From Opitutaceae bacterium EW11 (lineage in GTDB: Bacteria; Verrucomicrobiota; Verrucomicrobiia; Opitutales; Opitutaceae): 64,000 nucleotides of DNA. Numbering within the stretch: position 1 is the stretch's first letter; every line of letters begins with the position of its first letter. Positions 46,810-55,974 of this stretch are shown piece after piece. A model generated the notes under the pieces. That model saw only the letters and a list, made by a program, of their open reading frames with translations. It was not told the DNA's origin and did not search any database. The position numbers and the translations under genes were made by a program. The stretch lies in assembly GCA_003054665.1 (NCBI GenBank), contig QAYY01000008.1:47665-111664 (forward strand), written 5' to 3'.

Positions 46810-48189
46810 TCAAACCGCGAAATCCTCCGGCGTGCAGGTGATGAGCGTTTTCTTTTCCACGGCTTCGATCGCCTTGAAGACGGTCATCTCGCTCTTGAAC
46901 GCCTCGTCGGCGGGGCAGTTGAGCTTGGCCGTGCCGCGGATGGCGTTGAAGAAGTTCTCCAGATGCGGCTGGTGGATCGCCTTGTTGAGGACGACCGGCA
47001 ACCGGTACGAGGCGAGCTCGGCCGTTTCGCGGGCGTCGACTTTTTCGCTTGAAGCTTCGGTGGTGTCCGCCGCGGAGGCGGGGGCGGTCGGGGCGGCGAG
47101 CCAGTGGCGCCGGATCCACTCATCCCAGGCGGGCGCAGCGGCCTCGCGAAAGATGGACGTGTATTTGGGATTCTCCGACATCTTGAGCGTGCCGTTCACG
47201 CCCATGAACTGCTCGTAGTAGCCGCCGCCGGCGCTTGTGGTGGTCTGCACCTGGTAGAACGCCCGCGCCACGCCTTCCGGCAAGTGGTACTCGTAGATCA
47301 CCATCGCGTTGTCCATCCACTCGTGGTTCGGGTAATAGTCGCGTCCGCCGTTGCCGATCACGGTGGTCGGCGTGGTGTCGAAGAACCAGTTGAAGATGTC
47401 GATCTGGTGGGCGCCGAGGTCGGAGAGCGGTCCGCCGCCGTATTTTTTGTACCAGCGCCAGTTCCTGAACTGGTGCATGTCCTCGAAGCCGTATTTCTCG
47501 AGGAGCGCCTTGGACATGGCGGCGCGGTTGGGCCAGCCGAGGTCGTCGCTCGCGGCGCGATTCCACTGCGCGTTGGCCGCGGTGATGCGCCCGAGGAGCT
47601 TGGCGTCGCGGATGAGCCGGTCGCGGGCCACGAGATAACGCGGATTGCTGCGGCGCTGGTGGCCGATCTGCAGGAGCTTCCCCGTTTCGCGCATCGTCTT
47701 CACCATGGAGCGGGCGCCCTCGATGGTGTTGGACATCATCTTTTCGCAGTAGACGTGGAGGCCGGCGCGGAGGCAGTCGTTGGTGACCGGGGCGTGCCAG
47801 AAGTCGGGCGTGGCCACGAGGACCGCCTGGATATCCTTCTCCTTGGCGAGCATGTCGTGGTGGTTCTCATACGCGCGGACTTCGAAGCCGCTCTTTTTCA
47901 GGTAACGCTGGCCGTAGGTCCGGGCGTACTCCCAGATATCGCAGACGGCGACGATGCGCACGGTCGGGATCTTGAGAACCGCATCCATCAGCACGCGGCC
48001 CTGCGCACCTACGCCGACCAGCGCGATGTTCAAGATCGAATTGGGCGAGACGGAGCCGTCGGCCTTCGCCTGAGCCCAGGCGGGCGTCGCGCGGGTGAGC
48101 GCGAGGCCGAGCCCTGCGGCCGAGACGGTTTTGAGAAAGGCGCGCCGGTCGAGACCCGCCGGTTCGTTCGCAGGCAGCGGTGAACTCAT
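46810..48189 (-). CDS. Gfo/Idh/MocA oxidoreductase with Tat signal (copy 1)
   Basis: 459 aa. A Tat signal (D-R-R-A-F-L-K-T-V, then a hydrophobic stretch) leads into an NAD(P)-binding domain (L-V-G-V-G-A-Q-G) and the family C-terminal domain with L-G-A-H-Q-I-D. The lysine motif reads C-E-K-M-M rather than E-K-P. A long insert (about 365-400) is low-complexity. Tat export of a folded, cofactor-loaded oxidoreductase places it in the periplasm. Its ATG overlaps the DoxX stop by 4 bp, so the two are translationally coupled. Expected to oxidise a sugar hydroxyl to a keto group. Confidence 0.88.
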   Translation of the reverse strand: MSSPLPANEPAGLDRRAFLKTVSAAGLGLALTRATPAWAQAKADGSVSPNSILNIALVGVGAQGRVLMDAVLKIPTVRIVAVCDIWEYARTYGQRYLKKSGFEVRAYENHHDMLAKEKDIQAVLVATPDFWHAPVTNDCLRAGLHVYCEKMMSNTIEGARSMVKTMRETGKLLQIGHQRRSNPRYLVARDRLIRDAKLLGRITAANAQWNRAASDDLGWPNRAAMSKALLEKYGFEDMHQFRNWRWYKKYGGGPLSDLGAHQIDIFNWFFDTTPTTVIGNGGRDYYPNHEWMDNAMVIYEYHLPEGVARAFYQVQTTTSAGGGYYEQFMGVNGTLKMSENPKYTSIFREAAAPAWDEWIRRHWLAAPTAPASAADTTEASSEKVDARETAELASYRLPVVLNKAIHQPHLENFFNAIRGTAKLNCPADEAFKSEMTVFKAIEAVEKKTLITCTPEDFAV

Positions 48190-48704
48190 GAGCGGGTGAG
48201 CGCGAAGCGGTTGTGCTTCGAAAGCTGGAGCGCGTACGCGATCAGCGCGATATGGATGGCGAGCCAGGCCACGCCGGCGTCCTGCTTGATGAGGATGAGG
48301 CCGACCGTGAGCGCAACGTAGATGGCGCCCATCACGGCCAGGCTAATGCGCGTCCAGAGGCCGAGCAGCAGCGTGATGCCGAGGAGGATCAGCGCCCAGC
48401 CGAGGGCGGCGTAAAACGGCGAGGTGAGGAACGACGGGAGCAACGGCTCCTGCGCGAACTTGTCGCGCAGGGCGTCGGGAATCGCGCGGTAACTGTGGAA
48501 GGAATAGAACTTCTGCTGGATCTCCACCACGGCGCCGCTCGGGTCGGGCTTGCCCGCCTCGTCGAGGAGCGGCTGTTGCACGGTCCGCACGTCGGAGAAT
48601 TTCTCGATGCCGGTGACCAGGGCCCGGATGCCGAGCCAGGCGCGGAGGACGAGGAAGCCGAGGGTGCTGCCGCAGTCTTGTTGAGTGGAGGTGGAGTCGC
48701 TCAT
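48186..48704 (-). CDS. DoxX-like inner-membrane protein
   Basis: 172 aa from the ATG at 48704, with four predicted membrane helices (about 15-33, 90-110, 115-135, 145-165) and a longer polar loop between the first two. It resembles the DoxX/DoxD family, whose best-known members are subunits of quinone reductases. It sits between the TIM-DUF1080 lipoprotein gene and a Tat-exported oxidoreductase, overlapping the latter by 4 bp. A role linking periplasmic redox enzymes to the quinone pool is attractive but unproven; DoxX proteins without known function are common. Confidence 0.78.
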   Translation of the reverse strand: MSDSTSTQQDCGSTLGFLVLRAWLGIRALVTGIEKFSDVRTVQQPLLDEAGKPDPSGAVVEIQQKFYSFHSYRAIPDALRDKFAQEPLLPSFLTSPFYAALGWALILLGITLLLGLWTRISLAVMGAIYVALTVGLILIKQDAGVAWLAIHIALIAYALQLSKHNRFALTRS

Positions 48705-48741
48705 GAGGGTCGTTTCAAAGTTGGTGGCCCGGGAGGCAGAT

Positions 48742-50268
48742 TCAAAGCCGCTCGACCAGAAGGTTCCGGAAGGCGATGGGAGTGCCGTGGTATTGCAGAC
48801 CGATGCGGCCGCTCCGGGGCATGTCCTTGTACGGGGTGTTGAACTTGTTCGGAGAGCCGTCCGGGTTCTTGTGCGCCTCGGTCCACTGGTCGAGCTTGGC
48901 GTCGGTGAGCGGTTCACCGTTGAGCGAAACCTGGATGCGGTTGCCCTTCGCCACGATCACGAAGCGGTACCATTCGCCGGGCTCGATCGCAATCTGGCGC
49001 GTTGGAGCGAGGACGTCGAAAATCGCGCCGACGAGGTGTTTTCCGTCCGGTTCGTCTCCCTGTCGGATCTGCACTTCGATGGAGGTCTGGAGCCATTCGG
49101 CGGGATCTGCACAGCGGAGAAACACGCCGCTGTTGCTGTCCGCCGCACACCGGAATTCCAGCGAGAGCGCGAAATCGCCGTAGCTTTCTTTCGTCCAGAG
49201 ATCGCCGCCGCCTTTGGCGACCAGGACGCCGTTTTCCCACGCCCAGGAGCCGGGCTTGAACTCCGCGTTGCTCAGATCGGCGGCGAGCAGCGGTGTCGGG
49301 GAGGGCCAGAGCGCGGAGTTTTTCCCGCGACCCCCGGAGAAGACGTCGTCGACCTTGCCCGTCTGCTGCGGCGGCACGACGGCATTGCGGGCGAGTTCGT
49401 CCTCCGAGGCGGCGACGGCCCGGCGGAAGTACTCGGCGCAGCGCCCCACGTCCGATTCGAGCGAAGGCGTGTTGTGTTCGTATTCGACAAACAGGTACCC
49501 GGAGAAGCCCTGCCGGCGCAGCTCGAGAAGCTGTCCCGAGGCGTTCGAAGCGCCGAGGCCCCACGGAACGTCATGGGCCTCCTTCACGCCGCGTTCGTTG
49601 AGGTCCTTGAAATGAAGCTGAATGATCCGGCCCTTGGCCTTGCGCAGGCTCTCAATCGGATCGTAGCCGGAGCGGACCCAGTGGCCGGTGTCGGCGCAGA
49701 GTCCGACGTTTTCGCCGTAGGGTTGGACGGTCGAGAGCGCAAATTCGGGATCGTGATAGATCGACGGCGTCGGGTGATTATGGAGCGCGACGCGAATCCC
49801 GGTCTCCTTGGACAACTGCGCCACGAGCGGCATGGTGTCGGGCGGAGGCTCCGTGGCGATCTCCTCCATGCCCATGGCTTTGGCGAAGTCGAAGATCTGG
49901 CGCCACTCGGTCTCGTCTTTCCCGATCACCACGCCGTAGCTGACGAGGTGCAGCCCGCGCTCTTTCACCAGCGCGAGCACCTTGGTCCGGGTGGCGGCGT
50001 CCATCTCGTGGCCGAACTGGCCGTCGAGCCCGCCGCCAAGCGTCTGCCCCCGGTAAGCTTGCAGGTAAGGAATTCCGGCCGCCTTGGCCTTGTCGAGGGC
50101 CTGGGCGAAGGTGAAATCGCGGAAGGTGTAGGTCTGGAGCCCCAGCTTGAGCTGCGGCTTCTCTGCGGCGGTCTTGCCGGCGGCGGAGGGGGCGGAGGAC
50201 GACTGGCAGCCGGCCAGGACGGCGAGGAGAGCCGCGGCGAACGCGCCGAAAAGTGCGGTGAGTTTCAT
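48742..50268 (-). CDS. lipoprotein fusing a sugar-isomerase TIM barrel to a DUF1080 domain
   Basis: 508 aa. Lipobox L-A-G-C, with Cys21 as the lipidated residue. Residues about 40-290 form a xylose-isomerase-like barrel with metal ligands Glu140, His163/165, Asp193 (C-A-D-T-G-H), His196, His219 (Q-L-H-F-K) and Glu262 (F-V-E-Y). Residues about 325-508 form a DUF1080 beta-sandwich (W-A-W-E-N-G-V-L, N-S-G-V-F-L-R, G-E-W-Y-R, I-G-L-Q-Y-H-G). DUF1080 members act on 3-keto-glycosides, and related TIM barrels catalyse 3-keto-glycoside elimination. A single polypeptide could thus cleave a keto-sugar by elimination plus hydration. It lies 37 bp before doxX and 31 bp after an oxidoreductase gene, tightly within the operon. 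Confidence 0.86.
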   Translation of the reverse strand: MKLTALFGAFAAALLAVLAGCQSSSAPSAAGKTAAEKPQLKLGLQTYTFRDFTFAQALDKAKAAGIPYLQAYRGQTLGGGLDGQFGHEMDAATRTKVLALVKERGLHLVSYGVVIGKDETEWRQIFDFAKAMGMEEIATEPPPDTMPLVAQLSKETGIRVALHNHPTPSIYHDPEFALSTVQPYGENVGLCADTGHWVRSGYDPIESLRKAKGRIIQLHFKDLNERGVKEAHDVPWGLGASNASGQLLELRRQGFSGYLFVEYEHNTPSLESDVGRCAEYFRRAVAASEDELARNAVVPPQQTGKVDDVFSGGRGKNSALWPSPTPLLAADLSNAEFKPGSWAWENGVLVAKGGGDLWTKESYGDFALSLEFRCAADSNSGVFLRCADPAEWLQTSIEVQIRQGDEPDGKHLVGAIFDVLAPTRQIAIEPGEWYRFVIVAKGNRIQVSLNGEPLTDAKLDQWTEAHKNPDGSPNKFNTPYKDMPRSGRIGLQYHGTPIAFRNLLVERL

Positions 50269-50299
50269 GGCAGTGCGGTATCCGGGTTGGAGTTACGGC

Positions 50300-51643
50300 T
50301 CAGAACAACCGGTACGACTTGTGGAGGAAACGATCCGCCTCGGGTTGACCCACGCAGACGCCCTTGACCGGATCCCATTCGATCGGCTTGCCCATGCGAA
50401 TGGCGACGTTGCCGAGCGAGACCATCTCGGTGAGATCCGCCGAGTGGTCGACGATGTTGGAACCGGGAGCCGGGCCGACGCCTTTGCAGGCCGCGATCCA
50501 CTCCAGGTACGGATTCGATTTCGGCACGCGGGGAATCCGCTTCGGCGGGCGGTGTTTGAACTCCTGCATCCTCGATTCGGGGATGAGGCGCGGCGACTCG
50601 CCGTAGTCGCCCTGGGAAAGGATCGCGCCCTTGTCGCCGCGGTAGAGCGTGCCGCCGGGCGGAAGCGTGGCTCCGGGGCCGAGTTCCTCTGGCACCGGCG
50701 GTTTCTTTCTGCCGTCCCACCAAGTCAGTTTCACCGGCGGCAAGGAGCCGCGAGCGGGGAACTCGTAGGTGACGACGGACCATTTCGGAGCGGTGACTTC
50801 GCTGTTGCCCTCGCTCTCGGCGGAGACCTTTACCGGACCGCGGAGATCGAGCGCCCAGAATGGAGCGTCCATCGCGTGGCAACCCATGTCGCCGAGCGCG
50901 CCGCATCCATAATCCCAATACCCGCGCCAGTTGAACGGAGCGATTGCCGGGCTGTATTCGCGCTCGGGCGCGACGCCGAGCCAGAGATTCCAATCGATCG
51001 TCGGGGGCGTGCCGTGCGCGGGCTGGGGAAGATGCATGCCCTGCGGCCAGATCGGCCGGTCGGTCCAGCAGTGCACTTCGCGCACGTCGCCGATCACGCC
51101 GGCCTCGATCCATTCCTTCACCAGGCGGGTGCCTTCGTTGGCGTGGCCCTGGTTGCCCATCTGCGTGACCACGCCGGCTTTCGCCGCGGCCTTCTTCAGC
51201 TCGCGAGCCTCGCCGATCACGTGAGTCAACGGTTTCTGGACGTAGACGTGTTTGCCCCGCTCGAGCGCCATCATGGCAATCGGGAAGTGCATGTGGTCCG
51301 GCGTCGAGATCGTGACCGCGTCGATCCGGTCGTGCATCTCGTCCAGCATCCGCCGGAAGTCGCGGTACCGCGGCACCTGTGGAAACTCGAAGAAGGCGCG
51401 TTCGGCGCTGACGAAATCGACGTCGCAGAGGGCGACGATGTCTTCTCCCGCCACGCTCATCACGTCGATGAAGCCTTTCCCTCCGCAGCCGATGCCGGCT
51501 ACTCGGAGTTTTCTGCCACTGCGGACGACATTGCGGAAACGGGAGTCGGTGGTCGCGCCGGCCAGCGCGGCAGGCAACCCGGCGGCGGCGAGCGCCGCGA
51601 GCGAGGTCGCCTGGAGAAAACGACGACGAGTGATGGTGGCCAT
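50300..51643 (-). CDS. Gfo/Idh/MocA oxidoreductase with Tat signal (copy 2)
   Basis: 447 aa from the ATG at 51643. The Tat signal is T-R-R-R-F-L-Q-A-T plus an alanine-rich core. The Rossmann motif is G-I-G-C-G-G-K-G. The lysine motif is V-Q-K-P-L, with Gln in place of the usual Glu. The C-terminal domain has G-D-M-G-C-H-A-M-D. It starts 10 bp after the ThuA-HEAT stop and ends 31 bp before the TIM-DUF1080 gene. Probably a periplasmic sugar oxidoreductase; the substrate specificity probably differs from the other copies. Confidence 0.88.
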   Translation of the reverse strand: MATITRRRFLQATSLAALAAAGLPAALAGATTDSRFRNVVRSGRKLRVAGIGCGGKGFIDVMSVAGEDIVALCDVDFVSAERAFFEFPQVPRYRDFRRMLDEMHDRIDAVTISTPDHMHFPIAMMALERGKHVYVQKPLTHVIGEARELKKAAAKAGVVTQMGNQGHANEGTRLVKEWIEAGVIGDVREVHCWTDRPIWPQGMHLPQPAHGTPPTIDWNLWLGVAPEREYSPAIAPFNWRGYWDYGCGALGDMGCHAMDAPFWALDLRGPVKVSAESEGNSEVTAPKWSVVTYEFPARGSLPPVKLTWWDGRKKPPVPEELGPGATLPPGGTLYRGDKGAILSQGDYGESPRLIPESRMQEFKHRPPKRIPRVPKSNPYLEWIAACKGVGPAPGSNIVDHSADLTEMVSLGNVAIRMGKPIEWDPVKGVCVGQPEADRFLHKSYRLF

Positions 51644-51653
51644 GACGAAAAGA

Positions 51654-54473
51654 CTACGGGGTCCGGGCGGCGGTGCGGTTGGCGGCGGTGCGCTGTTCCC
51701 GGAGCTCCCGGGCGGCCTTGCGCCCGTCGAGCGACTCCACCTGGTCCATCGCGGCGATGATCGCGTCGCGTTCTTCATCGCGTTGCGCGGCTTTCCAGGC
51801 GCGGCGGTAGGCCTCGATCTTCTCCGCCGGCCGGGGCTCGGTCATCGCGACGTAGCTGTCGACGAACCCGCGCAGCGCGAGGATGCGCTCCGTTTCGTCG
51901 CTACCGGTCTCGGCAACGCCGATCAGGTGTTTCGCGGCGCGCGCGTTCCGGGCGCTCGAGAGGGCGCGGATCACTTCCTTGCGGCGTTCGACCGAAGAAT
52001 CGCGGAGGAGGCGGTCGATCGCGGCGTCGGCCTGATCGCCGTCGATCACCGACAGGGCGGCGATGAAGACGAGCCGGTTCTCCGGGCTGGCCTTCGCCAG
52101 CTGCTGGTCCAGCAGCTCCGCGACCGGTCCGGCATCCGAACGGAAGCGGACCGCGTTCATCACGGCGTCGGACCACGCGCGGCGTTCCGCCGCGGTTTTG
52201 ACCTGGGACTGAAGCTTGAACAGAAGCGGGAGGTCTTCTCCTTGGACGAGGACACGCACGGCCTTGAACGCGGCTTGGCGAAGCTCGCGGTCCTGGGTGC
52301 CGGCACAGTTCACGGCGAACGTCATCGAGGCGCGATCGATGCGGTTGCCCGCAATCTCGAGCAGCGCGGCCTGGACGGCCGGTGCGCTTTTCGACTGCAG
52401 CGAACGAAGATGGTCGTCGATGCCGGCGGCGCGCAGCCGCGATAGGGCGTCGACCGCGGACGGGCGGTCGTCCTTCGATTCCAGTCCGGCGATTAGCGGC
52501 TCGGCGTCGGCGACGGAGGCTCCGCAGGCTCCGAGAGCGGAAATCGCCGCAAGCCGGACGTCGCGGTCCGGGGATTTGAGTCCTTGCTGGGCAAGGGGGA
52601 CGAGCGGCTTTTGTGCGATCTGCGTTGCGGCGAAGAGCAGGACGCCTTGAACGCGCGGCGGCAGGGCGGAGAAGCCGCCCGTCAACGAGGCCAGCGGCCC
52701 GTGATCGGAGGTGTCGCCAGCGACCGCGGCGCGGAGCCAGGCCGAGCCGAGCACGGAGCCCATTTCGGCCGAGGTGAGCAGCGGCTGCGTGTCCTTGAGG
52801 CCGGCGGCTCCGGTCGTGCGGATCAGTTCTTCGGCGGCCGCTCGTTTCTGGGCGAAGGTCGGGGCCGAAGCGATTGCGGCGCGCAGCTCGGCGGCTCCCG
52901 TGGCGTCGCCGTCGGCGGCGCGAAGGGCGGCGGCGCGAATGAGCGCCCAGCCGCGGCGGTCGACCAGCGTCTTCGGTGCGGAGAACGATTTCAGCGCTGC
53001 GAGCGCGTCGGGCGAGCCGATGCGCGCCAGGCAATCGAGCGCGGCTCCCGCGAGCGCTGGATCTTCCGATTTCAGCAGCGGCGTCACGGCCGAGACCGCT
53101 TTGGCGGGGCGCCTCAGCGAGAGTCCGCTCAATACTGCGGGCTTCACCGCGTCGGGGGCGGTGCGGAGCAGCGCGGCGAGGGCGGCGTCGGCTTCGTCGC
53201 CCGGAATCTCGGTCAGGGCGCGGATGGCTGGATCCGCCGTTTCGGCCGATTCGGACCACTGGGCGAGGAGCGAAACGGATTTGGCGGTGCCGATGCGGCT
53301 GAGCCAGTTGGAGATTTCTTTCTTCGCGCCGGGACTGAGGGTGGGGCGCGATCCAACCTGGATCAGATCGTCTTCGAAGCGCGCACGGCCCGCGGCATCG
53401 CTCTGGCGCAGACCGGAGTCGACCATCTTCAAGAGGAAGGTGTCGTCTCCCTCGCGGTAGGCGGCGATCTTCGCCAGCGTGTCGGAGTTGTGAATACGCT
53501 CGGCGTCGTGGCGTTCGAGCAGGGCGACGGGCTGCTCCGGCGCGAGCGCCGGCTGGGGCGCGGGACTGAGGCCGGCCGAAGGCGCATCGGGCGCATCGAG
53601 ATCGCCGAGGGCGTACTGGATTCCGTCGAGGTACTGCTGGAGGACCTCGGGCGTCCAGAACGTCTGATCGTTGTGTCCGAGCGAGCTGTAGAACACGCGG
53701 CCGGAACCTTCGGGCTTGATCCAGCCGATGGGAAAATCCCGGTCGGCCCGCACGAGCATTTTGGCCGGCCTCTGGTTGTTCGGCTTGCTCATGTCCAGGC
53801 TGGTGAGCACGCGCTGTTTCTCGCGGCTGTATGGTCCGACGATCTGGTAGATCTCCTCGGGAATCCAGAAACCGTGGCCCCCAAACGCGCGGTTCAAGAC
53901 GTGATCCGGCTCGTCGAGCTTCACTGCGACGGTGTCCGCCGCCACCCACGGATGGCTGTGAAAGACGCCGCCCATCAAAGCCTGGCCCTCGAGCCAGGTG
54001 GGAAAGTTGTCCGATGCGGCGTGGATGCCGATGAGACCTTTTCCGGAGCGAACGAAGTCGATCAGCGCCTGCCGGTGGGCCGGGTTTTGGAACTTCAGCT
54101 GGGTGGTATTGAGAAAGAGGATTCCGTCGAACCGTTTCAGATTCTCCGGCGCGAACGCGCCCATCTCGTTGTTCACCTCGACGCGATAGGCGCCGGTCTG
54201 CTCGCCCATCCGTTTCAACGCGTACAGGCCGGTCGGAATGGAGGTGTGGAAAAATCCTTCCGTGCGCGCGCAGACCAGGATGAGGCGCGGCTTTTTGGGA
54301 GTCGCGAGCGCCTTGGCGGGGAGCGCGGCGTCCACCTTGGCGGCGTTCTCCGGCTTGATGTCCGGGATCGCGCGATTGGGCGCGTCGACGGGAGCCGCCG
54401 ACTGCGCGACGAGGGAGCCTGCACCGGCTGCCAGAAGGGTCAGGGCAAGAGGAACGAAGCGAAGCGGTTTCAT
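51654..54473 (-). CDS. exported ThuA-like domain joined to HEAT repeats
   Basis: 939 aa with a signal peptide (1-23, ending L-V-A-Q-S). Residues about 60-290 form a ThuA-like, glutamine-amidotransferase-like domain (F-F-H-T-S-I-P, G-I-H-A-A-S-D, F-Y-S-S-L-G-H). ThuA/ThuB of rhizobia take part in 3-keto-disaccharide metabolism. Residues about 320-900 are an alpha-helical solenoid of HEAT-type repeats (for example A-A-L-D-C-L-A-R-I-G and A-A-I-S-A-L-G-A-C-G), probably a protein-binding scaffold. The ATG overlaps the stop of the upstream oxidoreductase by 4 bp, so the pair is translationally coupled. Confidence 0.85.
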   Translation of the reverse strand: MKPLRFVPLALTLLAAGAGSLVAQSAAPVDAPNRAIPDIKPENAAKVDAALPAKALATPKKPRLILVCARTEGFFHTSIPTGLYALKRMGEQTGAYRVEVNNEMGAFAPENLKRFDGILFLNTTQLKFQNPAHRQALIDFVRSGKGLIGIHAASDNFPTWLEGQALMGGVFHSHPWVAADTVAVKLDEPDHVLNRAFGGHGFWIPEEIYQIVGPYSREKQRVLTSLDMSKPNNQRPAKMLVRADRDFPIGWIKPEGSGRVFYSSLGHNDQTFWTPEVLQQYLDGIQYALGDLDAPDAPSAGLSPAPQPALAPEQPVALLERHDAERIHNSDTLAKIAAYREGDDTFLLKMVDSGLRQSDAAGRARFEDDLIQVGSRPTLSPGAKKEISNWLSRIGTAKSVSLLAQWSESAETADPAIRALTEIPGDEADAALAALLRTAPDAVKPAVLSGLSLRRPAKAVSAVTPLLKSEDPALAGAALDCLARIGSPDALAALKSFSAPKTLVDRRGWALIRAAALRAADGDATGAAELRAAIASAPTFAQKRAAAEELIRTTGAAGLKDTQPLLTSAEMGSVLGSAWLRAAVAGDTSDHGPLASLTGGFSALPPRVQGVLLFAATQIAQKPLVPLAQQGLKSPDRDVRLAAISALGACGASVADAEPLIAGLESKDDRPSAVDALSRLRAAGIDDHLRSLQSKSAPAVQAALLEIAGNRIDRASMTFAVNCAGTQDRELRQAAFKAVRVLVQGEDLPLLFKLQSQVKTAAERRAWSDAVMNAVRFRSDAGPVAELLDQQLAKASPENRLVFIAALSVIDGDQADAAIDRLLRDSSVERRKEVIRALSSARNARAAKHLIGVAETGSDETERILALRGFVDSYVAMTEPRPAEKIEAYRRAWKAAQRDEERDAIIAAMDQVESLDGRKAARELREQRTAANRTAARTP

Positions 54474-55783
54474 GCGGGCAGGTGCCAGGGCGAGCGATAA
54501 TTGCAGACGAGAAAACGTTCGGCGTCGGGCGCGTTCACCACGCGCTGCGCGGCGGGATCCCAGCGGATCTCGGAAAGGCCTGCGCGCATCGCGGCGTTGG
54601 CGAGGTGCGCGGCCATCGCGGTGGTGTGGGCCTGGGCGATGGGAGAGCGGGGCGTGCCGCGCGTGGCCACGCAGTCGAAGAAGTTCTTCCGGTGGGCGAC
54701 GGCGCCGCCACCCATCGAAAACCCCTGCGTCGGGAGCGGCATGGCGCGCAGGGCGGGCGAACTGTGCTCGATCACGCCGCGATCGACGTAAACCCAGCCG
54801 TCTTCGCCCTCGATCCGCACGCCCATCGGATTGCCCGACGAGACTTCGATCAATTGGCCGCCCGCGAAATGCGCCTCCAGCGAATAGCGGATCGCGGTGT
54901 TATAGATGGGATGGTGGTGGAATTCCGCGGAGATGTTCTTGATGGCGACCGGCACCTCCTCGTTCACGCCCAACGCGAGCTGCGCGATGTCGTAGTGGTG
55001 ATTGATCCAGTCGGTGAGCTGGCCGCCCGCGAACTCATAACGCCAGCGCCAGTTCCAATCGAGGCGCTCCTTGAGGTAGGGGAGGTAAGGCGATGGTCCG
55101 ATCCACCGGTCGTAATCGAGCTCGGGTGGAATCGGCTGCGGTTCCGGCGAAACGAAGTCGGGGATGCCGCCGCCCGGGGGAAGGCCGACCACCACGCGCT
55201 TGATTCGACCGAGAGCGCCGTTGCGCGCGAGAGCGATCGCACGCTGGAACTCGCCGCTGGAGCGCTGCTGGCTTCCGATCTGGCAGACGATGCCGGAACG
55301 CCGAACGGCCTCGACCATCGCGACTCCTTCCGCCGGCGTCCGCGAGAGCGGCTTCTCGCTGTAGATATCCTTGCCGGCGTCCGCCGCGGCGGTGAGCACG
55401 AGGGCGTGCCAATGATCCGGCGTGCAGTTGAAGATGATGTCGACGTCCGGGTCGGCCATCACCTCGCGGAATTCGCCGGTGTGTTTGATGCCCTTGAAGG
55501 TCGGTTCGCCGCGGCTGTCCGCGTACCGCTTCTCGGCCATCGCGACGGTGTTGGCCGCGACGTGTTTGTTCACGTCGCAGACCCAGCGTAGTTGCAGGTC
55601 GGGCTCGCCGAGCACATACTGCATGTGCCCGTGGCTGATGCCTCCCGCGCCGATGAAGCCGACATTCAACTTGCCGGAGGGCGCTTTCCCGCCGCGGCCA
55701 AGGGTCTGAGCTTTGATGATAGTTGGAGCGACCGAAACGGCGGCTGCGCCACCGAGCAGACGGAGAAAACTTCTGCGCTTCAT
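54470..55783 (-). CDS. Gfo/Idh/MocA oxidoreductase with Tat signal (copy 3)
   Basis: 437 aa from the ATG at 55783. Tat signal K-R-R-S-F-L-R-L-L. Rossmann motif F-I-G-A-G-G-I, the standard E-K-P (S-E-K-P-L-S) and W-I-N-H-H-Y-D in the second domain. It is the first gene of the long unit behind the promoter near 55850. It overlaps the ThuA-HEAT gene by 4 bp. Its C-terminus (F-L-V-C-N-Y-R-S-P-W) is unlike the other copies. Expected to work in the periplasm on a sugar or glycoside. Confidence 0.88.
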   Translation of the reverse strand: MKRRSFLRLLGGAAAVSVAPTIIKAQTLGRGGKAPSGKLNVGFIGAGGISHGHMQYVLGEPDLQLRWVCDVNKHVAANTVAMAEKRYADSRGEPTFKGIKHTGEFREVMADPDVDIIFNCTPDHWHALVLTAAADAGKDIYSEKPLSRTPAEGVAMVEAVRRSGIVCQIGSQQRSSGEFQRAIALARNGALGRIKRVVVGLPPGGGIPDFVSPEPQPIPPELDYDRWIGPSPYLPYLKERLDWNWRWRYEFAGGQLTDWINHHYDIAQLALGVNEEVPVAIKNISAEFHHHPIYNTAIRYSLEAHFAGGQLIEVSSGNPMGVRIEGEDGWVYVDRGVIEHSSPALRAMPLPTQGFSMGGGAVAHRKNFFDCVATRGTPRSPIAQAHTTAMAAHLANAAMRAGLSEIRWDPAAQRVVNAPDAERFLVCNYRSPWHLPA

Positions 55784-55841
55784 GAAATGGCGACGCGCCG
55801 GGGCGCCGCGACAAGGGGTTTCAGGATAACGGGCGGGCCGG

Positions 55842-55864
55842 ATTATACACACGACCCCTGGTCG
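55842..55864 (-). promoter_or_regulatory. TATAAT promoter with adjacent CGACC-GGTCG palindrome
   Basis: On the minus strand, CGACCAGGGGTCG (55852-55864) is a perfect 5-bp inverted repeat with a 3-base loop, and TATAAT (55842-55847) follows four bases later. No good -35 box lies at the expected distance, which suits a regulator-dependent promoter. It is 59 bp upstream of the oxidoreductase start at 55783 and just downstream of the AraC-PAS gene, the obvious candidate regulator. Confidence 0.6.
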
Positions 55865-55974
55865 ATTCTTTGAAAAAACCGGCTGATTTTAGGAGGAAAA
55901 CGACAAGGCGGCGGAATCGGCCTGGAGCGTGTCTGTGTTTTCGGCCCGCCCGGAGGCGTCTTGGAAATGCGCGT

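Noticed and set aside
55895-55910. AGGAGG-like Shine-Dalgarno on the plus strand
   Set aside because: No credible plus-strand gene follows; the region is covered by the minus-strand AraC-PAS gene and its downstream spacer.
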